58,516 bases of DNA from Rubrobacteraceae bacterium (GTDB taxonomy: Bacteria; Actinomycetota; Rubrobacteria; Rubrobacterales; Rubrobacteraceae): assembly GCA_023511405.1 (NCBI GenBank), contig JAIMBO010000005.1, positions 1 through 58,516 on the forward strand, read 5' to 3'. Below, one piece after another: positions 17,921-26,506 of this stretch. Below the pieces are notes generated by a model, which ran no database searches, was not told the DNA's origin, and saw nothing but the letters and a program-made list of their open reading frames with translations. A program made the translations under genes and the position numbers. Position 1 is the first letter of the stretch. Each line of letters begins with the position of its first letter.

Positions 17921-18187
17921 CTACCGCCGCAGGCCGAGCCTGCTGATCAGCGACCTGTAGCGCTCGACGTCGTTCTTCGCCAGGTAGTTCAAAAGCCGGC
18001 GCCGCTTGCCGACCATCTTCAGAAGCCCCTGGCGAGAATGGTAGTCGTGCTTGTGGGTGCGCAGGTGCTCGGTCAGGTGGTTGATCCGCTGCGTCAGTAT
18101 CGCGACCTGCACCTCGGGCGACCCGGTGTCGTCCTCGTGCGTCCGATACTCTTCTATGATCTTCTGCTTGTCTTCCACTACCGCCAA
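17921..18187 (-). CDS. rpsO: 30S ribosomal protein S15
   Basis: An 88-residue small-subunit protein that binds 16S rRNA helices 20-22. The family core is seen in [19 protein letters not shown] and [20 protein letters not shown]. The likely start is TTG 18187 after GAGAGG with a 6-base spacer; no ATG is available near the N-terminus. It lies 36 bases before pnp. Confidence 0.97.
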   Translation of the reverse strand: MAVVEDKQKIIEEYRTHEDDTGSPEVQVAILTQRINHLTEHLRTHKHDYHSRQGLLKMVGKRRRLLNYLAKNDVERYRSLISRLGLRR

Positions 18188-18258
18188 CTTTTACCTCTCA
18201 AGTCTTTCTTTTCTCTTTTCTGCTCGAACTCTTTTCGGCCTATATGCTAACACATGCA

Positions 18259-19155
18259 TCAAAACGTCTTGCCCTGGAGGATCTCGCGGGCTTTGTGCAC
18301 GTCGGTCGCTATCTGGTCCCTGAGCTCCTCTACGCCCGAGAAGCGCTTCTCCGACCTTATCCTCTCGACGAAGGCGACGTCCACCGTCCTGCCGTAGAGA
18401 TCACCCTGAAAATCCAGGATATGGGCCTCCACACGTACGACCCGGCCGCCGAAGGTGGGGGCCACCCCGACGTTGGTGCAGGCGGCATGCTCTTCTCCCT
18501 CCACCCTGACGAACCCGGCGTACACGCCCCGCGCCGGAACGGCTACCCTGCCGTCCGGGATCAGGTTGGCCGTGGGGAACCCTATCTTGCGTCCCCGCTT
18601 CTCGCCCTCCATCACCTCTCCTCTGACCGCATGCGGCCGACCGAGCAGCCGCGCCGCCTCCCGTACTTCCCCGCGTGCGATCAACTCCCTGATCCTGGTC
18701 GAACTCACCCTCTCCCCATCACCCCGCTCGAGCCCGACCACCCGTACCCGGCCGCCGCTCCTGCGCATGAACTCCTCCAGATCCTCCGTGCTCCCGGCCG
18801 CCCGGTGCCCGAACCGGAAGTTCTCCCCGACGACGACGACGCGCGCCCCGAGCTCGCCTAGGAGAACCTCTTCGACGAACTCCCGGGGGCTCTTGCGCGC
18901 CATCCCCGCATCGAATTTCACGACCCGAACCTCGTCGACACCACACCCGAGCAGAAGCTCCCTCCTCTGCTCGAGCGTGGTCAGCAGCGGAGGTCCCCCC
19001 CCAGGCGAAAGCACCTCCCTCGGATGCGGCCAGAAGGTGGCTGCGAAAACGGGTATGCCCAGCCGGGCTCCTTCTTCTGTCGCGGCCCGGATCACGGCCC
19101 TGTGCCCGAGATGCACCCCATCGAAGTTTCCCAGAGCCACCACTACCCCGCGCAC
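18259..19155 (-). CDS. ribF: Bifunctional riboflavin kinase/FAD synthetase
   Basis: A 298-residue enzyme that phosphorylates riboflavin to FMN and adenylates FMN to FAD. The N-terminal nucleotidyltransferase domain has GNFDGVHLGHRAVI (about residues 8-21) and the C-terminal flavokinase domain has GRKIGFPTANL with the family's PTAN signature (about 190-200). Start is GTG 19155, overlapping the end of truB by 13 bases. The truB-ribF-rpsO-pnp order is conserved across many bacteria. Confidence 0.95.
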   Translation of the reverse strand: MRGVVVALGNFDGVHLGHRAVIRAATEEGARLGIPVFAATFWPHPREVLSPGGGPPLLTTLEQRRELLLGCGVDEVRVVKFDAGMARKSPREFVEEVLLGELGARVVVVGENFRFGHRAAGSTEDLEEFMRRSGGRVRVVGLERGDGERVSSTRIRELIARGEVREAARLLGRPHAVRGEVMEGEKRGRKIGFPTANLIPDGRVAVPARGVYAGFVRVEGEEHAACTNVGVAPTFGGRVVRVEAHILDFQGDLYGRTVDVAFVERIRSEKRFSGVEELRDQIATDVHKAREILQGKTF

Positions 19156-20024
19156 AGTACCACCTCCGGAACCGACCGGCCCCCCTCCCCCCGGTACACC
19201 GCGAGCAGCCTGCCCCCCCGCTCGACGCGGAAGCTGCCCCGCGGCTCACCCCACCTCATCGTCCTCCCGTTGCAGACCGCGATGGCCTCTCCCTCGTCCA
19301 CCTCCCTCGCCGGCAGGTGCTCCAGCAACTTTCGTGGATGTATTATGCGTTTATACACGGATTCCGCGTCCAGTGCTTCGGGGGGGAGGGCGTCCTTTAC
19401 GTGCAGGTGTCCGGTCGAGAGGCGGCGCAGGGAGGTGAGGTAGGCGGCGCTCCCGAGGGAGGCGGCGAGGTCGGAGACGAGGGAGCGGACGTAGGTTCCC
19501 GAGCCGCAGGTTATGGAGAAGGTCGCCTCGTCGCGTCGGGGATCAAAGGAGACGAGTTCGAAACGCTCGACCCGGACGCGGCGGGGTTCGCGTTCGACGG
19601 AGATACCGCGGCGGTGCAGATCGTAGAGCCGTTCGCCGCCCACCTTGAGGGCGGAGACCATGGGCGGGGTCTGCAGGATCTCCCCGGTGAAGCCGGGGAG
19701 GGACGCCCGGATCTCCGCCTCCGGCGGCAGGGTCGCGCCCTCGATCTCGACGATCTCGCCGTCGGCGTCGAGGGTGTCCGAGGTGGCGCCGAAGCGGGCC
19801 GTCGCCAGGTAGGTCTTGGGCAGATCCATCACGTACCGGGAGAGCCTCGTCGCGCGTCCGACGAGGACGACCAGGAGTCCGGAGGCCATCGGGTCCAGCG
19901 TCCCTGCATGGCCCACTTTGGTGCGGCGGGGCAAGAGTCGCTTGACCGGGTCGAGGGCTCGGGCGCTCGTCGTGCCGGAAGGCTTGTCCAGCAGCAGAGC
20001 CCCCGAGAGAGTCGGGCGCGCTAT
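19143..20024 (-). CDS. truB: tRNA pseudouridine(55) synthase TruB
   Basis: This enzyme converts U55 of tRNA T-loops to pseudouridine. Catalytic Asp lies in GHAGTLDPMASGLL. The first TTG (19934) would delete the essential N-terminal motif GALLLDKPSGTTSA, which is encoded in frame immediately upstream. From there to the nrnA stop there is no ATG, GTG or TTG. The coordinates given assume ATA 20024, which has GGAGG six bases upstream and overlaps the TAG of nrnA, giving 293 residues. CTG codons about nine codons later are the alternative. The start is therefore uncertain, but the gene is not: the rest of the protein is complete and overlaps ribF. Confidence 0.92.
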   Translation of the reverse strand: MARPTLSGALLLDKPSGTTSARALDPVKRLLPRRTKVGHAGTLDPMASGLLVVLVGRATRLSRYVMDLPKTYLATARFGATSDTLDADGEIVEIEGATLPPEAEIRASLPGFTGEILQTPPMVSALKVGGERLYDLHRRGISVEREPRRVRVERFELVSFDPRRDEATFSITCGSGTYVRSLVSDLAASLGSAAYLTSLRRLSTGHLHVKDALPPEALDAESVYKRIIHPRKLLEHLPAREVDEGEAIAVCNGRTMRWGEPRGSFRVERGGRLLAVYRGEGGRSVPEVVLCAG

Positions 20025-20977
20025 CGGGTGCCTCCGAGGTCGACCACCCCGGCGAGCTCCGCCAGGAGCATCTCCTTCGCCTTCTCCGGGCGCACGCCCT
20101 CGACGGTGTAGCCCGCGGCCAGACGGTGTCCCCCGCCGCCGAAGCGGCGGGCGATCTCGCCCACGTCCACCGTCTCCGAGCGCAGCGAGGCCTTCGTCCC
20201 CTCGGGAACCTCGCGCAGGTGGGCGACCACGTCCACGCCCGCCACGCTGCGCAGGTAGTCTATCGCCTCCTTGGAGTCGAGCTCGGTGGCACCGGTGCGC
20301 TCGTAGTCCTCGTTCTCGATCGTGGTCACGACGACCTCGCCGTAGCGCCGGGCCTTCGCCAGGCAGAGGCCCACGATGTTGAGCTGCTCGATGGTCGCCG
20401 TGCGGTTGAGGCGGTCGTACATCTCCGCCGGCACGACCCCCGCGCGCATCAGTTCGGCGACTATCTCGTGCGCCCGGGGGGAGACGTTGCGGAAGCGGAA
20501 GCCGCCCGTGTCGGTCCTTATCGCCGTGTAGAGCGCCTCGGCCGCGGGTTTGTCCACCTCGACCCCGAGCTCGAGGTAGAGGTCGTAGACGATCTCCGCG
20601 CTCGCCGCGGCCCGGGGGTTTACCAGGTTGTACTCGGCGTAGAGGGGGTTGTCCTCGTGGTGGTCGATGTTCAGCCGCGGGGTTCCACCGACACCGGCCC
20701 GGTCGGCGCGGGAGGTGTCGACGACGAGCAGGTCGTAACCCTCGGGGGCCTCGAAGAGCTGCTCGTGCGGCAAAAGCCAGCGGAGGTAGTCGGGTACGGG
20801 CTCGCCGTGGCAGAAGACGGCCTCGGCCCCCAGCTTGCGCAACAGATAGACGAGGGCCACCGCCGATCCCACGGCGTCCCCGTCCACGCCGGTGTGGGTG
20901 GTGACCGCGGCCCGGCTGATGCCCTTGAGGAAAGCGGCCACCTCCGCCGGCGTGTTAACCTCCGCTCGGGTCGTCAT
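20021..20977 (-). CDS. nrnA: DHH/DHHA1 phosphoesterase NrnA (nanoRNase / pAp phosphatase)
   Basis: A 318-residue bifunctional oligoribonuclease and 3'-phosphoadenosine 5'-phosphate phosphatase. It has the DHH-family metal motifs TGVDGDAVGSAVAL (D-x-D type, about residues 27-40) and NIDHHEDN (DHH, about 101-108), and a C-terminal DHHA1 domain with RFGGGGHRLAAGY. Size is normal. It starts at ATG 20977 inside the end of rbfA (23-base overlap). The rbfA-nrnA-truB-ribF order is a conserved translation cluster. Confidence 0.95.
   Translation of the reverse strand: MTTRAEVNTPAEVAAFLKGISRAAVTTHTGVDGDAVGSAVALVYLLRKLGAEAVFCHGEPVPDYLRWLLPHEQLFEAPEGYDLLVVDTSRADRAGVGGTPRLNIDHHEDNPLYAEYNLVNPRAAASAEIVYDLYLELGVEVDKPAAEALYTAIRTDTGGFRFRNVSPRAHEIVAELMRAGVVPAEMYDRLNRTATIEQLNIVGLCLAKARRYGEVVVTTIENEDYERTGATELDSKEAIDYLRSVAGVDVVAHLREVPEGTKASLRSETVDVGEIARRFGGGGHRLAAGYTVEGVRPEKAKEMLLAELAGVVDLGGTR
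20022..20035 (-). promoter_or_regulatory. Ribosome-binding site and non-canonical start of truB
   Basis: GGAGG (20035-20031) and a 6-base spacer precede ATA (20024-20022), which overlaps the stop codon of nrnA. No ATG, GTG or TTG occurs in frame between here and the conserved TruB N-terminal motif. Confidence 0.5.
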
Positions 20978-21314
20978 CGTCTCTCTTTACCTCCCTCAGT
21001 ACGGACTCTATCTTCGTCGCCCGCTCCACCACCGGGTCCGGCTCGAAGCGCAGCCGGGGCGTGCGACGCAGGTGCGTCTGGGCGGCCACGGCGGCCTGGA
21101 CGCGCCCCGCGGCGCTCTGCAGGCCCTCGTGGGCCTCCCGCTCGTCGTTCCCGGCGAGCACGCTGTAGAACACCGTCGCCCGCGAGAGGTCCGCGCTCAC
21201 CCTGACGTCCGTCACCGTCACGAGCCCCTTTATGCGGGGGTCCGAGAGCGCGGCCACCTCGTCGCCCACGATCTCCCTCAGCTGCGACTCTATCTTCCTC
21301 GTGCGTTCGCTCAC
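20955..21314 (-). CDS. rbfA: Ribosome-binding factor A
   Basis: A 119-residue KH-like 30S maturation and cold-adaptation factor. The N-terminal family sequence is RTRKIESQLREIVGDEVA, then DPRIKGLVTVTDVRVSADLS and the AAGRVQAAVAAQTHLRRTP helix-strand region, where A-G-x-x-R-x-x-[IV] is the family mark. It starts at GTG 21314 in a GTGA overlap with the ylxP stop. Confidence 0.96.
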   Translation of the reverse strand: MSERTRKIESQLREIVGDEVAALSDPRIKGLVTVTDVRVSADLSRATVFYSVLAGNDEREAHEGLQSAAGRVQAAVAAQTHLRRTPRLRFEPDPVVERATKIESVLREVKRDDDDPSGG

Positions 21315-21592
21315 AGCTTCAGAAACTCCTCCCGCCAGTCGAGGATCGAGAGCTCCTCATAGCCCAGAAGGATCCGGCGCAGTTCCTCCCGCCTCTGCTC
21401 CGCGGCTGCGGGTGAGACCGCGGCGAGGGCCACCTCGATCGTGGCCCTCTGCCAGAGGTCCTGGTGATCGCACTCGACCACCGAGACGTTCTTGTGCCTC
21501 AGGCGCTCCTTTATGGAGCGTATGGTCTGCCGCTTGTCCTTGAGGCTCGCCGCGTAGGGCAGCTCCAGCTCCAGACGTAGCGCGAAGAGCAA
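21311..21592 (-). CDS. ylxP: DUF503 protein YlxP
   Basis: A 93-residue protein of the DUF503/YlxP family, found next to infB and rbfA in many Gram-positive bacteria and tied to ribosome maturation by context. The family core SLKDKRQTIRSIKERLRHK is at about residues 16-34. Starts at TTG 21592, 9 bases after infB, and overlaps rbfA by 4 bases. Confidence 0.9.
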   Translation of the reverse strand: MLFALRLELELPYAASLKDKRQTIRSIKERLRHKNVSVVECDHQDLWQRATIEVALAAVSPAAAEQRREELRRILLGYEELSILDWREEFLKL

Positions 21593-21601
21593 GGCCCCAC
21601 T

Positions 21602-23704
21602 CTACCTCGGTACCTCGACGACCTGGTAGAACTCCAGGACGTCACCCTCTTTTACGTCGTTGAAGTTCTCTATGCCGACGCCGCACTCGAAGCCCTGCCG
21701 GACCGAGCGCACGTCGTCCTTGAAGCGCCTGAGCGAGGCGACCTGGCCGTCGTAGATCACGACGCCCTCGCGCACCACCCGCACGCGGTCGTTGCGGGAG
21801 ATCTCACCGCTCGAGACGTAGCAGCCGGCGACGGTGCCCACGTTCGGCACCCGGAAGGTCTGGCGCACCTCGGCCGTACCGGTCTCCCGCTCGGTCTCCT
21901 CGGGCGCGAGCATCCCGCGCATGGCCGCCTCGATCTCCTCGATCGCCTTGTAGATGACGTTGTAGGTGCGTATCTCCACGCCCTCGCGCTCGGCGAGCTG
22001 CTTGGCGGTGTTCGTCGGGCGGACGTTGAAGCCGAGCAGGATGCCGTCCGAGGCCGAGGCGAGCATCACGTCGGAGTCCGTCAGCGCCCCGACACCCGAG
22101 CGGACGATGTTTATGCGCACCTCGTCGGTGGAGAGCTTCGCGAGCGCGTCCTTGAGCGCCTCGACCGAACCCGCGGCGTCGGCCTTGACGACCAGGTTGA
22201 GCTCCTGGGTTCCGCCCTCACCGAGGAGATCCTCCAGCGTCCGGCGTGGTCCGCTCTCCGCCAGCTCCTGACGCCGGAGGGCGGCCTCCTGCTGCTCGGC
22301 GCGCGAGCGCGCTATGCGTTCGTGCTCGACGACCTCGAAGCGCGTCCCCGCCTCGGGCACGCCGGAGAGGCCCAGGATCTCGACCGGCGTGCCGGGGGTG
22401 GCCTCCTTGATCCTCTTGCCCGTGTAGTCGAGCATCGCCCGCACCCGGCCGTAGGCGGTGCCAGCGAGGACCACGTCGCCCTTGTGCAGGGTGCCCCGGG
22501 TTATGAGCAGGGTGGCGACCGGCCCGCGCCCCGTCTCGAGTTCGCTCTCGATCACGTACCCGCTCGCCGGAGCCTTGGGGTTCGCCCTGAGCTCCTCGAG
22601 CTCGGCGACGACCAGGATGTTCTCCAGGAGCTCGTCCACCCCCTCGCCCGTCTTCGCCGAGACCGGCACCGTCACGGTTTCGCCGCCCCATGCCTCGGGG
22701 GTCAGGCCCCGCTCGGCCAGCTCGCCGTAGACCCTGTCCGGGTTGGCGTCCGGCAGGTCGATCTTGTTGAGCGCGACCACGATCGGAACCCCGGCCGCCC
22801 GGGCGTGCTCTATGGCCTCCTCGGTCTGGGGCATCACCCCGTCGTCGGCCGCCACGACGAGCACCACGATGTCGGTGACCTGCGCCCCGCGGGCGCGCAT
22901 CTCGGTGAACGCCTCGTGTCCCGGGGTGTCGATGAAGGTTATCCTGCGCCCGTCGACCTCGACCTGGTAGGCCCCGATGTGCTGGGTTATCCCCCCGGCC
23001 TCGCCGGAAGCGACGCTGGTGTTGCGGATGTAGTCGAGCAGCGAGGTCTTGCCGTGGTCCACGTGCCCCATCACCGTGACCACCGGCGGTTTCTCGACGA
23101 GGTCTTCCGGGGAGTCCTCCGCCCCGCCCTCCTCGGGCACAGGCTCCTCGGCGCCGCCGATCTCCACCTTCACGCCGAGCGCCTCGGCGACGAGCTCTAT
23201 CTCCTCGGTCGAGAGCGTCTGGGTGACGGTCTTCATCTCCCCGAGCTCGAAGAGCACCTTGACGATCTGGGCCCCCGGCACACCGATGGCCTCCGCCAGA
23301 TCGTTCACCGTCGCGCCGGGCTCGACGCGCACGGCGTCCGACCCACCGCCGCCTTTCTTGCCGCCGGAGGGCTGCGCCTCCTCCCGTCCCGCAGGAGCCT
23401 CCTCGTGCGCCTTCGAAGAACCACGGCTCGTCGCACTCGCGTCTATGACCACCCTGCGGCGCTTCTTACCGCCCTTCGAAGAACCCTTGCCGCGGGAACG
23501 TTCTTCCCTAGACCCCCGACCTTTCCCCCCAGCCGTCCTGGCCCCACCGTTGCCGGAGAGGTCTCCGAAGACCCGCTCGTAGACCGGATCCTCGACCGCC
23601 GCGAAGTGGTTCTTCACCTCCACGCCCGCGTCGTTCAGACGCCCCATCACCTCTTTCGTATCGAGGGAGAGCTCGCGGGCAATCTCGTATACGCGTTTGC
23701 TCAT
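21602..23704 (-). CDS. infB: Translation initiation factor IF-2
   Basis: A 700-residue GTPase that places initiator tRNA on the ribosome. The IF2_N domain begins [16 protein letters not shown]; a low-complexity basic and Gly/Ser-rich linker spans about residues 55-125. The G domain has [20 protein letters not shown] and NKIDLP, followed by domains II-IV. ATG 23704 has GGGAGG eight bases upstream; a GTG two codons earlier overlaps the last base of nusA and is less likely. Length is that of the short IF-2 form. Confidence 0.97.
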   Translation of the reverse strand: MSKRVYEIARELSLDTKEVMGRLNDAGVEVKNHFAAVEDPVYERVFGDLSGNGGARTAGGKGRGSREERSRGKGSSKGGKKRRRVVIDASATSRGSSKAHEEAPAGREEAQPSGGKKGGGGSDAVRVEPGATVNDLAEAIGVPGAQIVKVLFELGEMKTVTQTLSTEEIELVAEALGVKVEIGGAEEPVPEEGGAEDSPEDLVEKPPVVTVMGHVDHGKTSLLDYIRNTSVASGEAGGITQHIGAYQVEVDGRRITFIDTPGHEAFTEMRARGAQVTDIVVLVVAADDGVMPQTEEAIEHARAAGVPIVVALNKIDLPDANPDRVYGELAERGLTPEAWGGETVTVPVSAKTGEGVDELLENILVVAELEELRANPKAPASGYVIESELETGRGPVATLLITRGTLHKGDVVLAGTAYGRVRAMLDYTGKRIKEATPGTPVEILGLSGVPEAGTRFEVVEHERIARSRAEQQEAALRRQELAESGPRRTLEDLLGEGGTQELNLVVKADAAGSVEALKDALAKLSTDEVRINIVRSGVGALTDSDVMLASASDGILLGFNVRPTNTAKQLAEREGVEIRTYNVIYKAIEEIEAAMRGMLAPEETERETGTAEVRQTFRVPNVGTVAGCYVSSGEISRNDRVRVVREGVVIYDGQVASLRRFKDDVRSVRQGFECGVGIENFNDVKEGDVLEFYQVVEVPR

Positions 23705-23709
23705 TCTCA

Positions 23710-24840
23710 CTACCTCCCGCTATCGGAGCCCTCCACCAGGTCTTCGAAGTCCTTGGCCTGAGCCTGGTGGGACGGTATCCCGCAGAAAAGCGACCCCGGG
23801 AGCGCCATGTTGGCGCACCGCTTGCCGTTCGAGAGCACGGCCCGGCAGCGGTGCATCGAGGACTCTTCGTCAGGCTCCCAGTCGTCCTCCTCTTCGTCCA
23901 GCTCGATCGCCTGGCTCTCGGGCTTTATGTCTATCTTCCAGTCGGTGAGCTTCACGGCGAGCCGGGCGTTCTGCCCCTCGCGCCCTATCGCCAGCGAGAG
24001 CTGGTCGTCCGGCACTATCACCTCGGCCTGCCTCTCCTCCTCGTCCAGGTAGACCTCGCGCACCCGCGCGGGCGAGAGCGCCTTGGCGATGAAGCGCGCC
24101 GGGTCCGGGTCCCACTGGATGATGTCTATCTTCTCGTTCCGGAGCTCGGAGACCACCGCCCGCACCCGGCTGCCGCGCGGCCCCACGCAGGCCCCGACCG
24201 GGTCTATCCCGGACTCGTTGGACCACACCGCGATCTTCGAACGCAGCCCGGCCTCGCGGGCGACGGCCTTGATCTCGACGAGCCCGTCGTAGATCTCGGG
24301 CACCTCCAGCTCGAAGAGGCCCCGCAGCAGCCCCTCGTGCCGGCGGCTCACCACCAGGGAGGGGCCCCGTCCGGGTTCCCGGATCTCGAGCAGGTAGACC
24401 CTCAAGCGCTGGCCGTTCTCGTAGCGCTCGCCCGGCACCTGCTCGCTCGCCGGGAGGATCGCCTCGACCCTCCCGAGATCCACGATCGTCATCCTGCGGT
24501 GCGCCTGCTGGACGATGCCGGTCACCACCTCACCGATGCGCTCCCCGTATTCCTCGAGGAGCTGCCGGTTGTGGATCTCGTTGAGGCGCTGGTAGAAGGT
24601 CTGACGCATGACCTGAGCCGCGATCCGGGTGAAGTCGTGCGGGGTTATGTCCTCCCCGTCCTTCATCACCCTCAGCTCTCCTGTCTCACGGTCGAGGACG
24701 ACCTCCGCCCCCTCCACCGCTCCCTCTCTCTTCTCGTAGGCGGCGAGCAGGGATTCCTCCAGAACCTCCTTGACCGTATCGAAGGGTATCCCCTTCTCCG
24801 TCTCTATTTCGTGCAGCGCCGAAAGCAATGCCGTGTTCAT
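23710..24840 (-). CDS. nusA: Transcription termination/antitermination factor NusA with a C-terminal Cys/His tail
   Basis: A 376-residue NusA: N-terminal RNA-polymerase-binding domain, S1 domain (GIVQQAHRRMTIVDLGRVEA region) and two KH domains (GPRGSRVRAVVSEL; GREGQNARLAVKLTDWKIDI). After residue about 327 there is an added tail with C332-x9-C342-x10-C353-x4-H358 (sequences HRCRAVLSNGKRC and GSLFCGIPSH), which looks like a small zinc-binding motif. Most Gram-positive bacteria have ylxR between nusA and infB; here that gene is absent and nusA abuts infB. The start ATG overlaps the rimP stop (ATGA). Confidence 0.95.
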   Translation of the reverse strand: MNTALLSALHEIETEKGIPFDTVKEVLEESLLAAYEKREGAVEGAEVVLDRETGELRVMKDGEDITPHDFTRIAAQVMRQTFYQRLNEIHNRQLLEEYGERIGEVVTGIVQQAHRRMTIVDLGRVEAILPASEQVPGERYENGQRLRVYLLEIREPGRGPSLVVSRRHEGLLRGLFELEVPEIYDGLVEIKAVAREAGLRSKIAVWSNESGIDPVGACVGPRGSRVRAVVSELRNEKIDIIQWDPDPARFIAKALSPARVREVYLDEEERQAEVIVPDDQLSLAIGREGQNARLAVKLTDWKIDIKPESQAIELDEEEDDWEPDEESSMHRCRAVLSNGKRCANMALPGSLFCGIPSHQAQAKDFEDLVEGSDSGR

Positions 24841-25289
24841 AACCGTATGTCCTCCTTGAGGTGCGCGCGCGTGACGGAGCGGTACGGCAGCTCCACCCTC
24901 CCGCCTCCCTCCGAGAGCCTCAACACGAAGCTCTCCTCCCCGGCCCGCTCTATGACCCCGGTGAAGTTGCGCCTGCCGTCCACCGGCTCCCCGAGCTTCA
25001 CCTTGGCCTCCCGGCCGGCGAAGCGCCGGAAGTGTTCGGGTTTGGTCAGGGGGCGCTCGATACCGGGCGAGGAGACCTCTATTATTCCAGCGTATCCCTC
25101 GGCCTCGAGGGCGGGCGAGACCAGCGATGTCACCTGCGCGCAGAACTCGTGATCGACCGGGCCGTCCTCCCGGTCCACGAGAAGCGTCAGCAGGGGCCCG
25201 CCGCCGAAGCGGGCCTCGACCAGCTCCGTCCCGGCGGGCAGCACCTCTTCTACGACCTGTGCCAGCCTCTCAAGCTTCGCCGTCTCCAA
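24837..25289 (-). CDS. rimP: Ribosome maturation factor RimP
   Basis: A 150-residue 30S assembly factor, first gene of the rimP-nusA-infB-ylxP-rbfA-nrnA-truB-ribF run. The family sequence SSPGIERPLTKPEHFRRFAG is at about residues 72-91. The start is unclear: TTG 25289 lies only 1 base after GGAGG, too close for normal initiation, whereas ACG 25283-25281 lies at an ideal 7-base spacing but is a rare start. There is no ATG or GTG nearby. An intrinsic-terminator-like hairpin stands 17 bases upstream, downstream of the promoter. Confidence 0.93.
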   Translation of the reverse strand: METAKLERLAQVVEEVLPAGTELVEARFGGGPLLTLLVDREDGPVDHEFCAQVTSLVSPALEAEGYAGIIEVSSPGIERPLTKPEHFRRFAGREAKVKLGEPVDGRRNFTGVIERAGEESFVLRLSEGGGRVELPYRSVTRAHLKEDIRL

Positions 25290-25295
25290 ACCTCC
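25281..25295 (-). promoter_or_regulatory. Ribosome-binding site of rimP with an oddly spaced start
   Basis: GGAGG (25295-25291) is followed after 1 base by TTG (25289-25287) and after 7 bases by ACG (25283-25281), both in the RimP frame. One of them must be the start, because no other usual start codon is near. Confidence 0.45.
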
Positions 25296-25305
25296 TGCGG
25301 GCGTT

Positions 25306-25337
25306 AAAAAAGCAACGAGTCCTTGCGGACCCCTTGC
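25306..25337 (-). terminator. Intrinsic terminator/attenuator in the rimP-nusA leader
   Basis: On the minus strand GCAAGGGGTCC, loop GCAA, GGACTCGTTGC form an 11-bp stem with one G-G mismatch and one G-U pair, capped by a GNRA-type loop and followed by TTTTTT (25311-25306). It lies after rseP but also after the promoter that appears to serve rimP, so transcripts of the rimP-nusA-infB operon must read through it. Confidence 0.8.
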
Positions 25338-25351
25338 TCCACAACAACCTC

Positions 25352-25379
25352 ATTGTACATCAGAGTATGTAGGTTACAA
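25352..25379 (-). promoter_or_regulatory. Promoter of the rimP-nusA-infB operon
   Basis: Minus-strand TTGTAA (25379-25374), a 16-base spacer and TACAAT (25357-25352) begin 7 bases after the rseP stop. RNA would start near 25345, giving a leader of about 56 bases that contains the terminator hairpin. Confidence 0.6.
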
Positions 25380-25385
25380 GGCGTC

Positions 25386-26432
25386 CTAGCGGTTGGGGAT
25401 GAACGGTTTGCCCTCGAAGAGCTTGTTCAGATCCCCGTAGGTGGCGAACAGAAAGACCGCAAGGAGCAGGGTGAGCCCGAAGGCGGCGATCTTCATCACC
25501 GTCTCCTTGCTGACCGGCCTCCCGCGTACCTTCTCGGCGGCTATGACGAGCAGATGCCCCCCGTCGAGGGGAAGCAGCGGGATCAGGTTGAAGAGCCCGA
25601 GGTTGAGGCTTATGAACGAGAGCAGGGAGAAGAAGTACCCCTGCGAGACAGACTCGCTGCTTATGGCGACGATCCCGATCGGGCCGCTGACGCTCTTGGA
25701 GAAGCTCTGTTGCCCGCTCGCGAGCTGTCCGATGAAAGAACCGAGCTGTTCGGTGACGAACCAGACCCTGCTCGCCGCGAGCCCGGTGGCCTCGAGCGGA
25801 CCGTAGGTCCTGCGCACCGGCTGGGGCTGCACCCCGACGAGCGCCTGTCTCGGATCGTCCGGGTTCTTGCCGAGCCTGCCGGAGAAGGTCACCCTGTGGC
25901 CGTCCCTCCTGACCACCAGGGTGGCCTTCTCGCCGGGCTTCTGGGAGGAGACGGCCTTCTGGAACTCGCTCCAGCCGCTCATCTTCCTGCCGTCGAACGC
26001 CACGATCTCGTCCCCCGGTTTCACGCCCGCCTGCGCCGCGAACGAGTGTGGCACCACGTTCTCGACGCGCATGCTCGCACCCGTTATGACGCCGGAGAAC
26101 ATGTAGACCAGAGCGAGGATGACGATGGAGGCGAGGATGTTGGTGAACGGACCGGCGAGGATTATGAGGGCCCGCCTCCACGGTGGCTTGGCGGGGTAGG
26201 TGTCCGGTCCCTTCTCTTCGTCGTCCATCCCGGCCATCCTGGCGAAACCACCGAGCAGTACGATCCTGAAAGAGTAGACCGTCCGCCCGATCTTTCTCTG
26301 CAAAAGCGCGGGACCGAAGCCGACGCTGAACTCGGGTACGTGCACGCCGAGCGCCTTCGCCGTGAGCATGTGCCCCATCTCGTGGATGACGATCAGGAAG
26401 ATCAGGCCGAGTATGGCTATGATTACGGTCAA
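25386..26432 (-). CDS. rseP: RIP metalloprotease RseP (site-2 protease)
   Basis: A 348-residue intramembrane zinc protease. The zinc motif HEMGH is in the first membrane helix (about residues 17-21); a PDZ domain covers roughly 105-185 (QAGVKPGDEIVAFDGRKM), and the second metal site is PLLPLDGGHL (about 276-285) in a later helix. RseP/Rip1-type enzymes cleave membrane-bound anti-sigma factors and leftover signal peptides. It starts at TTG 26432. It is the last gene of the rpsB-to-rseP run, whose order (frr-uppS-cdsA-rseP) is widely conserved; dxr, often found here, is absent. Confidence 0.94.
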   Translation of the reverse strand: MTVIIAILGLIFLIVIHEMGHMLTAKALGVHVPEFSVGFGPALLQRKIGRTVYSFRIVLLGGFARMAGMDDEEKGPDTYPAKPPWRRALIILAGPFTNILASIVILALVYMFSGVITGASMRVENVVPHSFAAQAGVKPGDEIVAFDGRKMSGWSEFQKAVSSQKPGEKATLVVRRDGHRVTFSGRLGKNPDDPRQALVGVQPQPVRRTYGPLEATGLAASRVWFVTEQLGSFIGQLASGQQSFSKSVSGPIGIVAISSESVSQGYFFSLLSFISLNLGLFNLIPLLPLDGGHLLVIAAEKVRGRPVSKETVMKIAAFGLTLLLAVFLFATYGDLNKLFEGKPFIPNR

Positions 26433-26506
26433 GTCTCTACCTCTCAGAAGTTCGCCGGAGGCTTCTCGCGGTTATCTTACCGCACATACCGCCGCGCCCG
26501 GGCCGG

